Assembly (NCBI GenBank): GCA_025201365.1
Contig: JAIXMF010000005.1
Coordinates: forward strand, 124,001-188,000
Source: Syncephalis plumigaleata
Lineage: Eukaryota > Zoopagomycota > Zoopagomycetes > Zoopagales > Piptocephalidaceae
Direction of reading: 5' to 3'
Length of the DNA: 64,000 nucleotides
The translations under genes and the position numbers were made by a program. Each line of letters opens with the position of its first letter. Position 1 is the stretch's first letter. Below are positions 14,701 to 26,187 of this stretch, piece by piece. The notes under the pieces were generated by a model, which searched no databases, had not been told where the DNA came from, and was given only the letters and a program-made list of their open reading frames with translations.

Positions 14701-17700
14701 AATCGACCATCACCAATGGGGAATGACGTAGGAATCGATGCGATAATGGTACACGACCAGGATCGGTAGGCGGGTTACAAGCACCTACAAATTGAATGCG
14801 TTCAAGTGACACCCATGCCTTGTCGGTGGTACGCCAGAAACCGTTACACTCGATCAATTGACGCAAGAACGAGATCACCCGTTGTGTGCCGTATTTATCC
14901 GTGGCAGGTAAGTTAATCTCGTCGCAGAATACCACCAACCATTTACCGATGAGAATAGGCGACAGTATAACACCGTTGGGTGTCTTGCGATACTCGCAGT
15001 ATTGCTCGAACGTCTTGAGAATGAGTTCAGGTGTCGTGGCGCTAGAGAAGTTAAGGCCGACCACCTCCATATCGGGCAGTTTACGTAGTGCACTGAATAA
15101 TGTCATCGTTTTACCGGAACCAGGTGGACCGCATAGCATGAGCGGTTTATGCTCGGACAACCACGAGTATAGCACTTCCTCGTGTCGTACCGTGTCCATG
15201 GTGGGGATGACCACGTCGCTTGTGATACGGTTTGCGTTTCGATTTCAATGGTGGGCACCTTGCCTTCCCATGCCACCCATTCGGCCGTTTTAATATCGAC
15301 ATCGTAGTCTAGTACGGAACCACCGCCAGATGGTAGTTCAATGGTGGTGATACCGCGTAGATATTCGCCTAGTTGAGCACGAATATCAAGTTTGCCATCA
15401 CCGGAGAAACTCCAAATGATCGAGTAGACTAGACGACGCGACACGTAAGTCTCCAAGTGTTCCGCTGCCATTGGGAAATCAACATGTTGCACATTGTACT
15501 CGACAATATTACGAATTGTCTTGTTGAGGAGCGAGAACAACGTGGTCATTACACGCATTCTAGTAAAGTCCATGATGTGTACGAGTGTATTGGCATGTTG
15601 CAATGCTTTGGCAATCATACCATCCACGGTAAAGTAAGATTCTAGTACGGCAGCTACTGCACGCTGTGCCACCATGGCGGGAGTCATGATGGATCGTCGA
15701 CATCCTTGCGACGTGATGACGACACGTTCATGTCTTCGTCGACATCGTCGAGTGGCTCGGCTAGAATGGACGACAAGTAATGGTTGAAGATCATGGGTAG
15801 CGTGACCACCTCTTCGCTGAACCACACCATACCACATCGACTGACGGTGGCCAGTGTGGCATATCGCAAATTCTCCACTTCAAACATGATACGCACATTA
15901 GGCGGGAGACCGAGACGTTCACCATTTGGCAGTGTTAATAGACGATTATCATCGAGTACACTAGCATTATTATTAGCAAGTTGCATTGAATAACAGCAAT
16001 CGTCGACTTACCTATTCAAATTCTCCACCCATTCAGGATCGACATCACCGTCAAAGATGATCCAGTGGCGTTTTGAACTTTCACCACGCACGTTATCCAC
16101 GATCTTACGTAGAATATGCGTGAATAGACCGTCTGTCCATTCACGAGTGGTTGGATCAAGTGTACCGTAGAGCAATTCCTTAGACATTGCCTTCGGATCA
16201 ATGACATAGGAGACGCCTTCCACATTCTCGACACGCTCCATGGCTTCGAGTAGGATTTGCCATGCCTTTGTCTTGCCGGAACCAGACGGGCCCACCATCA
16301 TTAGACCATGATTGATGTTTTGAATCTGATAGACTTGCAACACCTTCTCCATCCATAGATCACCTGGCAATAATGACGTTCCTTGCACACGTTCTTGATC
16401 TCAGTACGTAGCTTATCAAGATCCACCGGTTTATACTCGACACCCGGGAAGACATCCGATAATAGACTAGATACGAATAGATCAGTATTGTACTAGATAA
16501 TTACATATTAGAGGTCGACTTACCTTTGCAGTAATGGAATATCGTCTGCCACTAGTTTAGGCACCATAGTTTCACGGATACTTTGAATGAGAATCTCTTG
16601 TTCCGAGGTGCCTTCCGACATCTGGTCGACACCGCCATCTTCGACATTACCGGACTCGAGGGCAGCACGCATATTTTGTAATCGATCACGCTTCAGATTA
16701 CCCGCGGTGACTAGTACACTCTTTAGGGCACGTAGACCGAAATCATAATGAGATTGCGGCGATAACTGTTCGGCACATAGATTGAAGAGCGGCACCACTT
16801 TAGAGGCGAGTAATTCAGCGGTACGGAAACCTTGCGAGTACAACATGACTTGTGCGATAAGTTCACGATCCGGCTTAGTCATGGCCATGCTACGGAATAG
16901 CTTCTTCAAGTTGTCCGGCAGATTGGATCGACCGGCATAACCAGGATTCATCGTAATAAAGATACCTGATTATTTGTAATAATGATGAGTAAATAATAAT
17001 AATAATAGTGTTGTAATTAAACGCAAACATACCAGTATCGGGACTGATCTTGATGCTCTTATCAACGAGTTCAACCTCGTGATTAGGATTCGTCTTCAAT
17101 TCCTTGAGACCAAGCTGAATACTTTGCACTTGTTGAGATACTGCACTAAGAATTCGTTCCTCTAGACGATTGAACTCGTCGAAGCAACCCCATGCGCCCA
17201 CCATGCAAAGACCGACGAAAATACGGCCCATCGCTTGGAAGTCGAATGTTTCATCGCAACAGAACACGAGTACGAATCGACCAAGTTGCACGCCCAATGC
17301 CTTGACTGATTCCGTTTTACTAAATAGATCATAATAATAATAATAATAATAATAGAGATTAGTTTGCACTTGTCTATAATGACTACTACACATTGTTAAA
17401 TTGCTTACCCTGTACCGGCTGGACCAAATGGTGATCCACCAAGACGGCCCTCCAATGCTTGAGTGAGTGTCAAGTAGCATCGATCGGTCAATGGTGTTTG
17501 CACCAATCGATCGGGTACGCCTAGATATTCGTAACCGTAGAAGAAGGTGGCATTGGCCATATTAATCGTGAGTCGTTGCAATGGATCCTCCGTGTTCGGT
17601 GTATAGTAGAATCGCATTTGATATAGCCAGCGGAAATCTTTTGGTGATTGCACTTTATCGCGAATCATCAATCGAATGACATCACGTTGATGCACGAGTT

Positions 17701-20700
17701 CCGTGATGAGATGCTCGCACTTGCAACGTTTAATGGCAGGTAGATTCGTTAACACGGTGTCGGCCAGTAGATTAAGACCACGTGCCACCATGCCAAGTGC
17801 CTCGTCAAGTGGAGCCGTGTCGCTGGCATTGCTCGAGTCGGACATGGTCGTTAATGCCTTCTCGACGGATTGCGTCCATACAGCTTGCGCCGCCAACACG
17901 ACCAATTGAGCCGGGTAACGATCGATCCATTCGAGGAAGGCGGACGTGCCGAGTTCCGATCCCAGGAAGAAACCGTTCATCTCGACTACCGCCTCGCCTA
18001 GAAGGACGGCCAACGACATGCGCATCTCCTTCTCAAGTAGGGCTAGCCAGTCATTGATCTTCTCGTTGTCCTTGATGGAGATCGGTGTACGGAACATTAC
18101 TTCCTCGCCTTCACGCGATGACATGCCAAGAATAGTGGACAGGTCCTCGTTAAGTACGATGCTATTGATACCGGCGAACATCTTCTTGAAGTGCTTCTGA
18201 ATACGCATGATATCCTTGCTATTACCGATGATCTCGAGTAGATCTTCATCACCGACAAAGTAGAAACGAGGGAAGCTGGATCGTTCCCGTTCCAAGTATT
18301 CGCCGAGTGCCTTCTGGATCTTACTCAATAGATCGGCGAGTCGTTCGAGTGACTTTTGGATGTTTTGAATATTTAGAATATCCAATACGAATGGCGACTT
18401 GTACACCTTCTTCATGACAGTCAAGAATTCCGTGTTGATATTCTGGAAGCGTGATGTCTCCACCGGCATTAGATGCTTAATGGCGGCACTGCCCGTGAAG
18501 ATACCTTCAAGATTGGCCCATTGTCGTTGCACGTCAATCCAGACATCGAACAATACGTGGATGCGATTCAGCTTCTCTTCCCAGCTGGACGCTTCCTCCT
18601 CGAACACCTTGTAGTAGGGCGAGAGACGCATCGCTTGTAGAGAGTTCAAGTGTTCACCGCATTTGGCAAATAGTTCATCCCAACCTTTGATAAGACGACA
18701 CCTAAATAAACAATACTTAGTAAATCGCGATAGATAAAAGATATAGTTGTTGCACTTACTTGTTCTGGAAGTTGACCAATTCCAACACGTAATTCGTCCA
18801 GGTTTCCTTGACTTGCTTCAAGAATTCCTCAAGTGCCATTTCACCTTGAGCTACCGTGATCACTTCCCGTACCACTGCTTCATTGGTCTTTAGGTCAAAG
18901 TCCCATAAATGGCCAACTGTCATCTCCGAGAGTAGTATCGTTTTGTCGGCACGTAGCATCTTGAACAATTGACGCCAATGACGTTCGCGTAGTGCATCCG
19001 ACTTCAACTCGGTCAGTAGCACGTTCACCTTAATATAGCCACGGATCGTTTCTTGCATGTACTCAAAGGCAGCATATTGCCGCATGCGATTCGGCATTTC
19101 TTTGGTGGAGTTCATTAGATTGTTCAATTGTTCTCGCACCTTACGTGGAACAACACTCGTCCATAGCGTGTCCTTGATCTCGTAGATGGATTGCCATACA
19201 TTAGCCAGTGCAGACCAGACCGATTTGAGATCGCGTAATTCCTCGAGTACCGGTTCTAGTCGATTATCGCTGGTGAGTTCAAGATCCAATGCTTCCTTGG
19301 CACGACACAACGCATCGTATTCATCCTTGGATCGAGTGACACGTCCTTCAAAGATGTTCAGCGTATTGGTGGCGATATCCGGCTTAATATCGCCTTGAAC
19401 CGGTTTGTTCGACTCCCATTCACTGACTAGAGCGCGAATCTTCTCCTCGATAACCTTATCCTCTGCGATAATCTTCATTTGCAGTCCAGCTATCAATGGA
19501 GAGAACAGCAACAACAGTATAAACGAGTTAATCATCTAGTGAAATACTAGTGCCACTACCACAAATACTTACCGACTTGTTCTTGAATGGCATTATTCTT
19601 ACGAGTGAGTATTTCATTGAATGCACTCCACTCGCCTTCGATCTGATCCACATAGAGCCAGTCGTTGGGAATTGATATCGCTGGCGTTCCAGCGTCTTTT
19701 GTCCTTGACGGAACAGTTCAACGTCGACCGACCACTTGCTTACTTTCTTCTTCAAGTCTTGCAACAACGTAATGAACGACACAGCCTCACTAGTGGCAGC
19801 ACTGTCCACCGAGTGTTGCTCCAAGTCGAATCGCGCCTTCGACACGGACGAGTGGAATTCACGCATGCCATTACCAAGCATAGTACCGAACTTGTTAAGC
19901 AATTCACGTTGCCATGAATCGTACTTGGCGTTAACCTTGCTTTGCACCTGTTCGTAATCAATAATCATTGGACCGAATGACTTTTCCGTTTCAGAGTTGT
20001 CGAAAGTGCCGCGCGCCTTCTTAATCTCCAATAGAATTTGTTGCCATTGCGATAGATCGTCGCCTAGTCGTGTTTGCACGTAGTTCGACTCGAGATCCCA
20101 GAGCGATTGGTATTGCAGCCAGATGTTAACGTATTCGCCGACTTGTTTCACCTTGTTCTCGATCATCTCGTACACTCGCTCCAACGAGTCATCACCCATA
20201 CGCATTAGTAGGCTGGCGTAAGTTTGATCCTGCTCATGGATACCGTGCACGTTCAAACCGAGATCGTAGCGTGTACTCTGCACGCGTGGTAGATGGCAAA
20301 CGATAGCAAGCCACGAGTGTAGCTGATGATACCAACTGGCACGAGCCTGTTCGATGGGTGGATCCAGGTACATGATCTGATTACGAATACGAATCTCGTG
20401 TACGAGCACTTTCAATGCTGGACGTGCTGCATCCGTTTCACCATCGGCATCATCGTCTATGGCTAGATTGCCACCGCCAGCACCACGACGACGTAGCTTC
20501 TTCTTGGCATTCAGTTCACGTTCAAGATTGTCGTCTTCGCTGGCATTTTGGAATTCGTGCATCCACACCTTAACCGCTTGTTGTAGACGCATGTTAAGCA
20601 CGGATTCGACCTTACGATCGAGAGCGGCCACCCAGTCATTAAGATTGGAGTAACCTTCGATGTTCAATCGATCCACGAGCTTCTGAATACGATCCAATAG

Positions 20701-23700
20701 TTCGGCCAGTTTCTCGTTATTATACGAGCAGTGCTGCAATTCCTCCACGGCACTGGCGATACTCTCGTAGTAATCGATGAGCGCATCGACCTTGTCGCGA
20801 TAAATGCTAACCACATTAGCAAATTCTCGAACAAACATCACATGACGACTTTCACGACCATCCGTGTTAGCTCCGTAAGTGACGGCGAGAGAGCGATGCG
20901 TTTCGAACGTATTAACAAAGTAGTCCCAGCGTAGCGTGATACCTTTGCTAATCATTTGCTGCACATCACGATGATAGCCGGCCACCAAAGCGGTAATATC
21001 GCCATGACTATCGACTTTATGCACGGTTTGCGTGTAGGTACGCGTAGTCTCCATTAGACTGACGGCAAATGGATAGACTCGCTTGGCATCCTTGGCGATG
21101 TTGTTAATGGAGTGCGGCACTTGGAAACCAAGCCATAATAGATTGCGCACCTCCTTGAATAGCGTGATTACTTGAGCATCAAAGTTTACACCCAATTGTA
21201 GCGCGTTATTCATGGCGCGATTACGTGTAATGGCGAAAATACGACCAGAGATCTTGAGATCACGATTCGATATCTCGACAACCCAGCCGTCAAACACTTT
21301 ACGCGTATCGAGCTTCTGTCGGAAGCCATTACTTTCATTCTGTAGACGCTGACCCTCGGCGTACATCTCCCAGCCCTTGCCTAGAACATCCTCGACACGT
21401 TTCATGTACGTCTTTAGTTGACGTTCAATCTGACGCGCCCAGATAATTGCACCGGAAATGGGCGGCAAGTCACGCAGCTGACCCATGTGGTAAGCCTCGG
21501 AGCTACGATAGTTTTGCGTGAACTTTTCGTGTAGTCGCTTAATATCGTCCTTGACACTATCGATAAGCTGCGTTTGATACTCTTGAATGGCACCACGAAT
21601 CTTGGGACGAACGAATAGTGCGTTGAATTTGGAGAAGACGCGGAACATTTCATTGGCGTTCTTGGCCGTACCAAGACGATCACGTAGACTGGCGATCATC
21701 TGGTTCTCGACACGGGAGACTCGCTCGTTATAGGCATTCTCAGCAGCGACCCACATCTCCGTGCCTTCGGCAGAGACATCCAATACGTCGATGTTCTTCA
21801 CCGATTCATAGGCCAGCACGACTTCTTCAACTGCGTCGATATCCTCGGCAGCAATGGGTTCCACGGTAGCTTCACCCTTGGTGGCAACAACTGGACGAGC
21901 CATTACACGTACGATTGTTTGATGCAACTGTTCGTGTTGTTTACGGAATGTACACACGATGGAAACACGTTGTCGAAGCATGTTATGCGCTGCATTAATC
22001 TTGATGGGCAAGAATTTTTCGTTACGTCTACGAGTGACTTCACGAGCCACAGCGGTAAAACCACTGATAAGCTCATCCCATGTGCTAAACACCTTTTCTG
22101 CACCGGCAGTCGCCTAGGAACAATCGTAGATTACGTTAGAATGGCTAAAAGAAAGAGAATAAAACCATTTACCTTGTCAAAGTCATCGTAATCCATATAC
22201 ATAAGACGTCGACTACCAAGAACACGAAGTAGTTGATCGTTCAAATCACGAGAGATAGCCTCGACCAAGGGTAGAGCACGTCGAATTGGATAAGGCCTAG
22301 TTATACCGGTGTATTAGTTGATGCTCATGAAGTGTAATAAGCAAGTGATGCAATCATGTTTACTTACGATAAACGTAGCTTTCGATTCAAATGACTAAAG
22401 ATCATATCCAATGCCACACGACAACGATCGACATCGGTGGCCGATAAAAGCTCGTTCAACGGGAAATCCTTCATCAATTGATTATACTTGAAGACTATTG
22501 ACCATTATTATTATTATTTAATAATCATAGCATATGAATGTTACTTACCTTTCTCCATGCCTTCTTCAAACCGGTATCCGCCAAGAAACTAACAGTAGCG
22601 TGGAATCGTTTGGCATGCTTCAAAATATCCAACGTAAGCTCTAGAGTGATGTAATCAGTAAACGTGTAGTAATACAGCTAGAATAACTAACTACTTACGA
22701 ATCTGATCGCTCTTCAGCTGTTCATCAATACGTTCAAGTGCACGCTCCATACTAAGCCAAAAGTTGATTTCTTGAATGGCTTGTCCGGATGCTGGATCAC
22801 GCGACAATTTGGTAACACGTTGGATTTCCTTGATCCAACCATTGACATCGGCCTGCAAACGATTAAGGAAAGACGAATCGCTGAGAAGGGATTGATCGAT
22901 GGCATCGACCATTACTCGTCGACCTTGTTCGCGACACTATAATGAATGAATAGGGGAAGAAGAGAACGGTAAGTGCACAATTACTTATTATTATAGATAG
23001 ATTATGTGTAGATGTACAACATGCATTACCTTGTCAACTACACGCTGAACCACGGGATGGATTAAAAGATTAATCTCGGGGATTTCAACGTTCTGTTGTA
23101 AATGCAACAGCGACAATTCCAATTCGGCAAACTTCTTCTTTGCCATTGGAATACCCATTCGTGCATCCTTCTCTGGATCACGCTTACTAGCACCGGAATT
23201 GGTCACTAGTTCTTGCTTGCTCTTGGAACTGACATAGGCATTGAAGTAAGGACTAACGGCAAGATGGATATACGCGTGTAATGCCTCGTATGGGCTGACC
23301 ATGGTGGTGGTGCCCACGTTGTTTGGCATACCCGCTTCATCGGCCGATTCCACTGTGGGCGATGTAGGCAATGGTGTGGCGGCCGTGGCATCCGACTCAT
23401 CCTCCGAGGCTGGACCTGGTAAGTTGATGAATTGCAATTGAGACTGCAAAGGACGTGCTGCCTCCAGAATAGACTGACGCTTGATCAATGCCAATGATGC
23501 TACCAACGAGTTGGAGTAGGTTATTTCCGACTTGATGGCATAGCTAAAAGTGAAACGAGATGACGATTCTATCAATGACAGGTAATAAAGTATTAGCAAA
23601 CGGTGTCATTGCTACAAGCTATTATCACACACTAACCATCATTACTCTCATCGGCTCGTTCAACACGCTCCTTGATCACATAGATCACTTGACATTGCGG

Positions 23701-23913
23701 ATCACTGATAAAACGACGACATAAATCCTGTGCATCCGGATAGGAGAAGAGCGAGGTGGACACGTCCTCGGTGCATGCACTAAGTACTAGAGGAAGTAGA
23801 CGCTCTAGATACTCACGTAGCATGTACGGCTCGGCAGGTGTGGTGGCTGCTGCTGCCGCTGCCTCCAATGCTTCCGTACTTACAGTACTGGCCAGTACCG
23901 TATCATCCTCCAT
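8785..23913 (-). CDS. DYN1: Cytoplasmic dynein 1 heavy chain
   Basis: Minus-end-directed microtubule motor, moving nuclei, spindles and organelles. About 15.1 kb with some 17-20 exons, coding for roughly 4,600-4,700 residues, the usual dynein size. Order from the start (ATG 23913): tail/dimerisation region (to about 20.0 kb), linker (about 19.5-17.5 kb), AAA1 with P-loop [15 protein letters not shown] split by the intron at 17.32-17.41 kb and Walker B CFDEFNR, AAA2 GPSGSGKT (about 16.28 kb), AAA3 GPPGSGKT (about 15.12 kb), AAA4 GVSGSGK at an exon end (about 14.09 kb) with FIMDESNVL, stalk coiled coils flanking the microtubule-binding domain (about 12.64-12.85 kb, [14 protein letters not shown] and [12 protein letters not shown]), then AAA5, AAA6 and the C-terminal domain. 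Functional P-loops in AAA1-AAA4 and the single tail type indicate cytoplasmic rather than axonemal dynein. Six single-base frame breaks occur, at about 9.60, 13.46, 15.23, 15.69, 16.39 and 19.67 kb; each is repaired in meaning by one missing base and homology continues at once, so they look like assembly deletions. Confidence 0.95.
17332..17355. repeat. (AAT)n microsatellite in dynein intron
   Basis: About eight ATA/AAT units inside the intron that splits the AAA1 P-loop of the dynein gene. Likely length-variable; no function visible. Confidence 0.8.
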
Positions 23914-24580
23914 TATAGACGAGATTGATGGCGTATAGACTGTATACGCTCGCTTTAACTAAGTAAAAAAAATGAAATACACAATAGCCTGCGGAATAGT
24001 AGTAGAGTTAATCAGCTATGCTTCTTTATTATTGGATGAATACTTACGCGTTGCAATGTGTCTTCATACAATAACGCACACACACGTCAATACACGCACA
24101 TGTATTTACACGTATATCGTGCTTCAACTAGAATCAACAGTAGTTGTTCACCTTGTAGAATAGAAGAATAAGATGAACAGATGAAGATGAAGATGATGAT
24201 AATGACGTGGAGGGTTAAGTAATAAAGAAAGGTAAAGATGGAGACGACAAACGGTGGGGCGGTGTTTTATGAGTTCTGTAATTGTCCGCAAATAGCCATT
24301 GGGACACATCATCATTTACACTATCATTATCACTAATCGCTACTACGCAATGAATCACATCAGTATCCCCTGCAATCCTTCTTACGTTGCAAATGGATTG
24401 CTACATTGATTGATTGGTCAGTGGGTGTGCTCCACATCATTCTGATTGGTTCAATGCATTGCACGTGTCATTCTATGGATATCAACTATGTCATACGCGT
24501 TGCTTATAGCCTATATAGTATTACATTTTATTGATTATGAGTGTAGCAAGTAAAGAAATGCTACAAGAGTACAGACACAA
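23914..24580. promoter_or_regulatory. Dynein upstream region / intergenic
   Basis: A 670 bp stretch between the dynein start and the 3' end of the next leftward gene. It contains CA/AC-rich tracts (about 24080-24115) and purine-rich sequence (24160-24260). No coding region, RNA gene or clear TATA box was found. Confidence 0.4.
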
Positions 24581-25412
24581 TCATTTATCACGCTCTCGCC
24601 ATAGTTCGGCCATTCGTTGAGCACCACGCCAGGCAACGCGGAATGCCTCACCATCAATGGCATGCTGGTAGAACTGCCAAAGAATACGCTGTTGCGTTCC
24701 ATTCTCCCAACTCTCCATATAGCGTTGACCCATATTCAATACAGGTGTAAATAGACGATTCGTCATGTTTTTACCTTAACAATACAGCATAAATGAGCGA
24801 TTATGAGCATATCAAGTAACAATGACACTTACCATATTTTAAATAAACATCAGTAGCTAGCCATGGTTCCATAATCTCATACTGATAATCATCAGGCATT
24901 GATTCCTCACATCTAACGAAAAGTGTAATCTTATGATTAGTCATTCATGTTCATGTATCATTGTTACTACTGCTACTTACTGTACACGTCGATTACGTTC
25001 CTCCCAGGTTAATATCATAGGCTTTGCCGTATCTATCGGTCATCAATAATAGCATTCGTATTTTATCGTATTCAATACTCACTAGCTTCATCGCGTAAAC
25101 AAGCTGGTGTACCACGTAAAAAGCGTAGAAACCATCGATGCTCCCAGGATAGAAACTGCCTCTCGCTAGCTGGTTTCTACACATATCATTGACTTATAGT
25201 CTATGTAATTATTTCTATTGTAGAATAAGACTTACAAATTCACGACGTAAACAATATCGATTACAGTGAGGAACCTTTTTCCTCTCCGGATCTACATAAC
25301 AAACCGTGACACACCACTGCTTCGAACCATCGCTTCCTCGACGCTGACCACGATTGACCGGAGATCGCTGGTCCGATGACGACGATACTGGCGGTGGTGT
25401 AAACAATGACAT
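24581..25412 (-). CDS. Hypothetical Trp-rich protein, about 200 aa
   Basis: Not recognised. Five exons can be read from ATG 25412: a Ser/Pro/Arg-rich, disordered N-terminus (MSLFTPPPVSSSSDQRSP...), CNRYCLRREF, then after a GT-AG intron KPASERQFLSWEHRWFLRFL, RGTPACLRDEA, ILTWEERNRRVQ, ESMPDDYQYEIMEPWLATDV and a C-terminal helical block MTNRLFTPVLNMGQRYMESW through WRGAQRMAELWRERDK. Splice signals are ordinary (gtaag/gtgag, tag). It is rich in Trp and Arg and lacks membrane segments or a signal peptide. Size and charge would suit a small mitochondrial or ribonucleoprotein factor, but that is a guess. Confidence 0.65.
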
Positions 25413-25671
25413 ATTGGAAAAAAGGAAAGAATGTGCTTGCTCTCCTTTTAAAATAATTGTATTAGACTCACTATTTGTTAGAATTAACAGGAATCACGTG
25501 CACTCATTCAAACGCGCGCATGTGAGTCATCTACGTCATCTACATCATATATACTCTTTCTTCTCCAAAATCTTTCTGTTCCCATTTACATTACTTTTAT
25601 TTACTACATTATAGCTCCTTTCTACTTCATTTAAATTGCTCTCTTATTTATTATCTATCTATCAACAGCGT

Positions 25672-25700
25672 GCACTGTAGTTAATGAACAACTACAGTGC
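25672..25700 (+). promoter_or_regulatory. Perfect 11-bp hairpin in 5' leader
   Basis: GCACTGTAGTT (25672-25682) and AACTACAGTGC (25690-25700) are perfect reverse complements with a 7-nt loop. It ends 15 nt before a canonical gtaagt donor at 25716, so in the pre-mRNA it would sit in the last part of the first exon. Confidence 0.7.
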
Positions 25701-25792
25701 TTATTAATTAACAAGGTAAGTTAATTATTATTAGGACACGACATTTCATATTTGCTGTTAGGTACACCCTTTTAAATGCTGTATCAAAAACT

Positions 25793-25994
25793 TGCATCGC
25801 CAACGTGACTAGACCGCAAGGTGACAGACGGAAATCCTATGCCGCGGGACTTTAAAAGGCATGGGGTGTGTGATATCCCGTCACGAGTAGGCCAATAGCT
25901 TGCGTATCGTCCCAGGTACCGACCAATTGTTTTCAGCATACAATAGTGTATATCACTGTTGTTGTTGAAAGCTGTTATTGGTCTGCGAGATGCA
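25793..25994 (+). ncRNA. Structured RNA unit 1 of a tandem pair
   Basis: Core blocks: 25802-25831 (AACGTGACTAGACCG start), 25840-25865 (TGCCGCGGGACTTTAAAAGG start), CCCGTCACGA at 25877-25886 and TCGTCCCAGGTACCGAC at 25907-25923. Pairings visible: hairpin ACC-GCAA-GGT (GNRA loop, 25813-25822); TGCC/GGCA (25840-25843 with 25858-25861); CGGGA/TCCCG (25845-25849 with 25876-25880), which crosses the previous stem and so forms a pseudoknot; GTGAC/GTCAC (25821-25825 with 25880-25884); long-range GGCCAATA/TATTGGTC (25890-25897 with 25976-25983, one G-U); closing TGCATCGC with GCGAGATGCA (25793-25800, 25985-25994). GACGG (25827-25831) could pair with CCGTC in competition with GTGAC/GTCAC, a switch-like alternative. 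No known eukaryotic riboswitch signature recognised. Confidence 0.7.
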
Positions 25995-26001
25995 GTAAAT
26001 G

Positions 26002-26170
26002 AACGTGACTAGACCGTAAGGTGACAGACGGTACTCGCATGCCGCGGGACTTTAAAAGGCATGGGACACATACAGCCCGTCACGAATAGATTTGATGACT
26101 AGGGTGTCGTCTCAGGTACCGACAACAACGCGCGGTAGGTGACGATCTGCCGTGCGCCGTTATCAAATCT
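26002..26170 (+). ncRNA. Structured RNA unit 2 of a tandem pair
   Basis: Starts exactly 200 bp after unit 1. The first 30-nt block (26002-26031) differs from unit 1 by one base, which turns the GCAA loop to GTAA, still a GNRA loop. The 26-nt second block (26040-26065) is identical. CCCGTCACGA (26076-26085) and TCGTCTCAGGTACCGAC (26107-26123, one change) are kept. The long-range helix is replaced by unrelated sequence that pairs perfectly over 9 bp: AGATTTGAT (26088-26096) with ATCAAATCT (26162-26170). Conserved loops with a re-sequenced but preserved helix are the pattern expected of a selected RNA fold. Confidence 0.7.
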
Positions 26171-26187
26171 GTTTTGTCATTTACTAG

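Noticed and set aside
8785-23913. Dynein gene as a pseudogene because of its frame breaks
   Set aside because: Breaks are single bases, homology resumes immediately, all catalytic motifs are kept, and unrelated housekeeping genes in the window show the same kind of break.
25802-26170. TPP riboswitch, hammerhead or HDV-like ribozyme, group I intron, or viral IRES as the identity of the tandem RNA
   Set aside because: No CUGAGA / GAUAAUGCCAG signature (TPP), no CUGAUGA...GAAA core (hammerhead), no P7/P3 group I core sequences, no HDV-like double-pseudoknot spacing that I can match, and the position in a spliced host 5' region does not suit an IRES.
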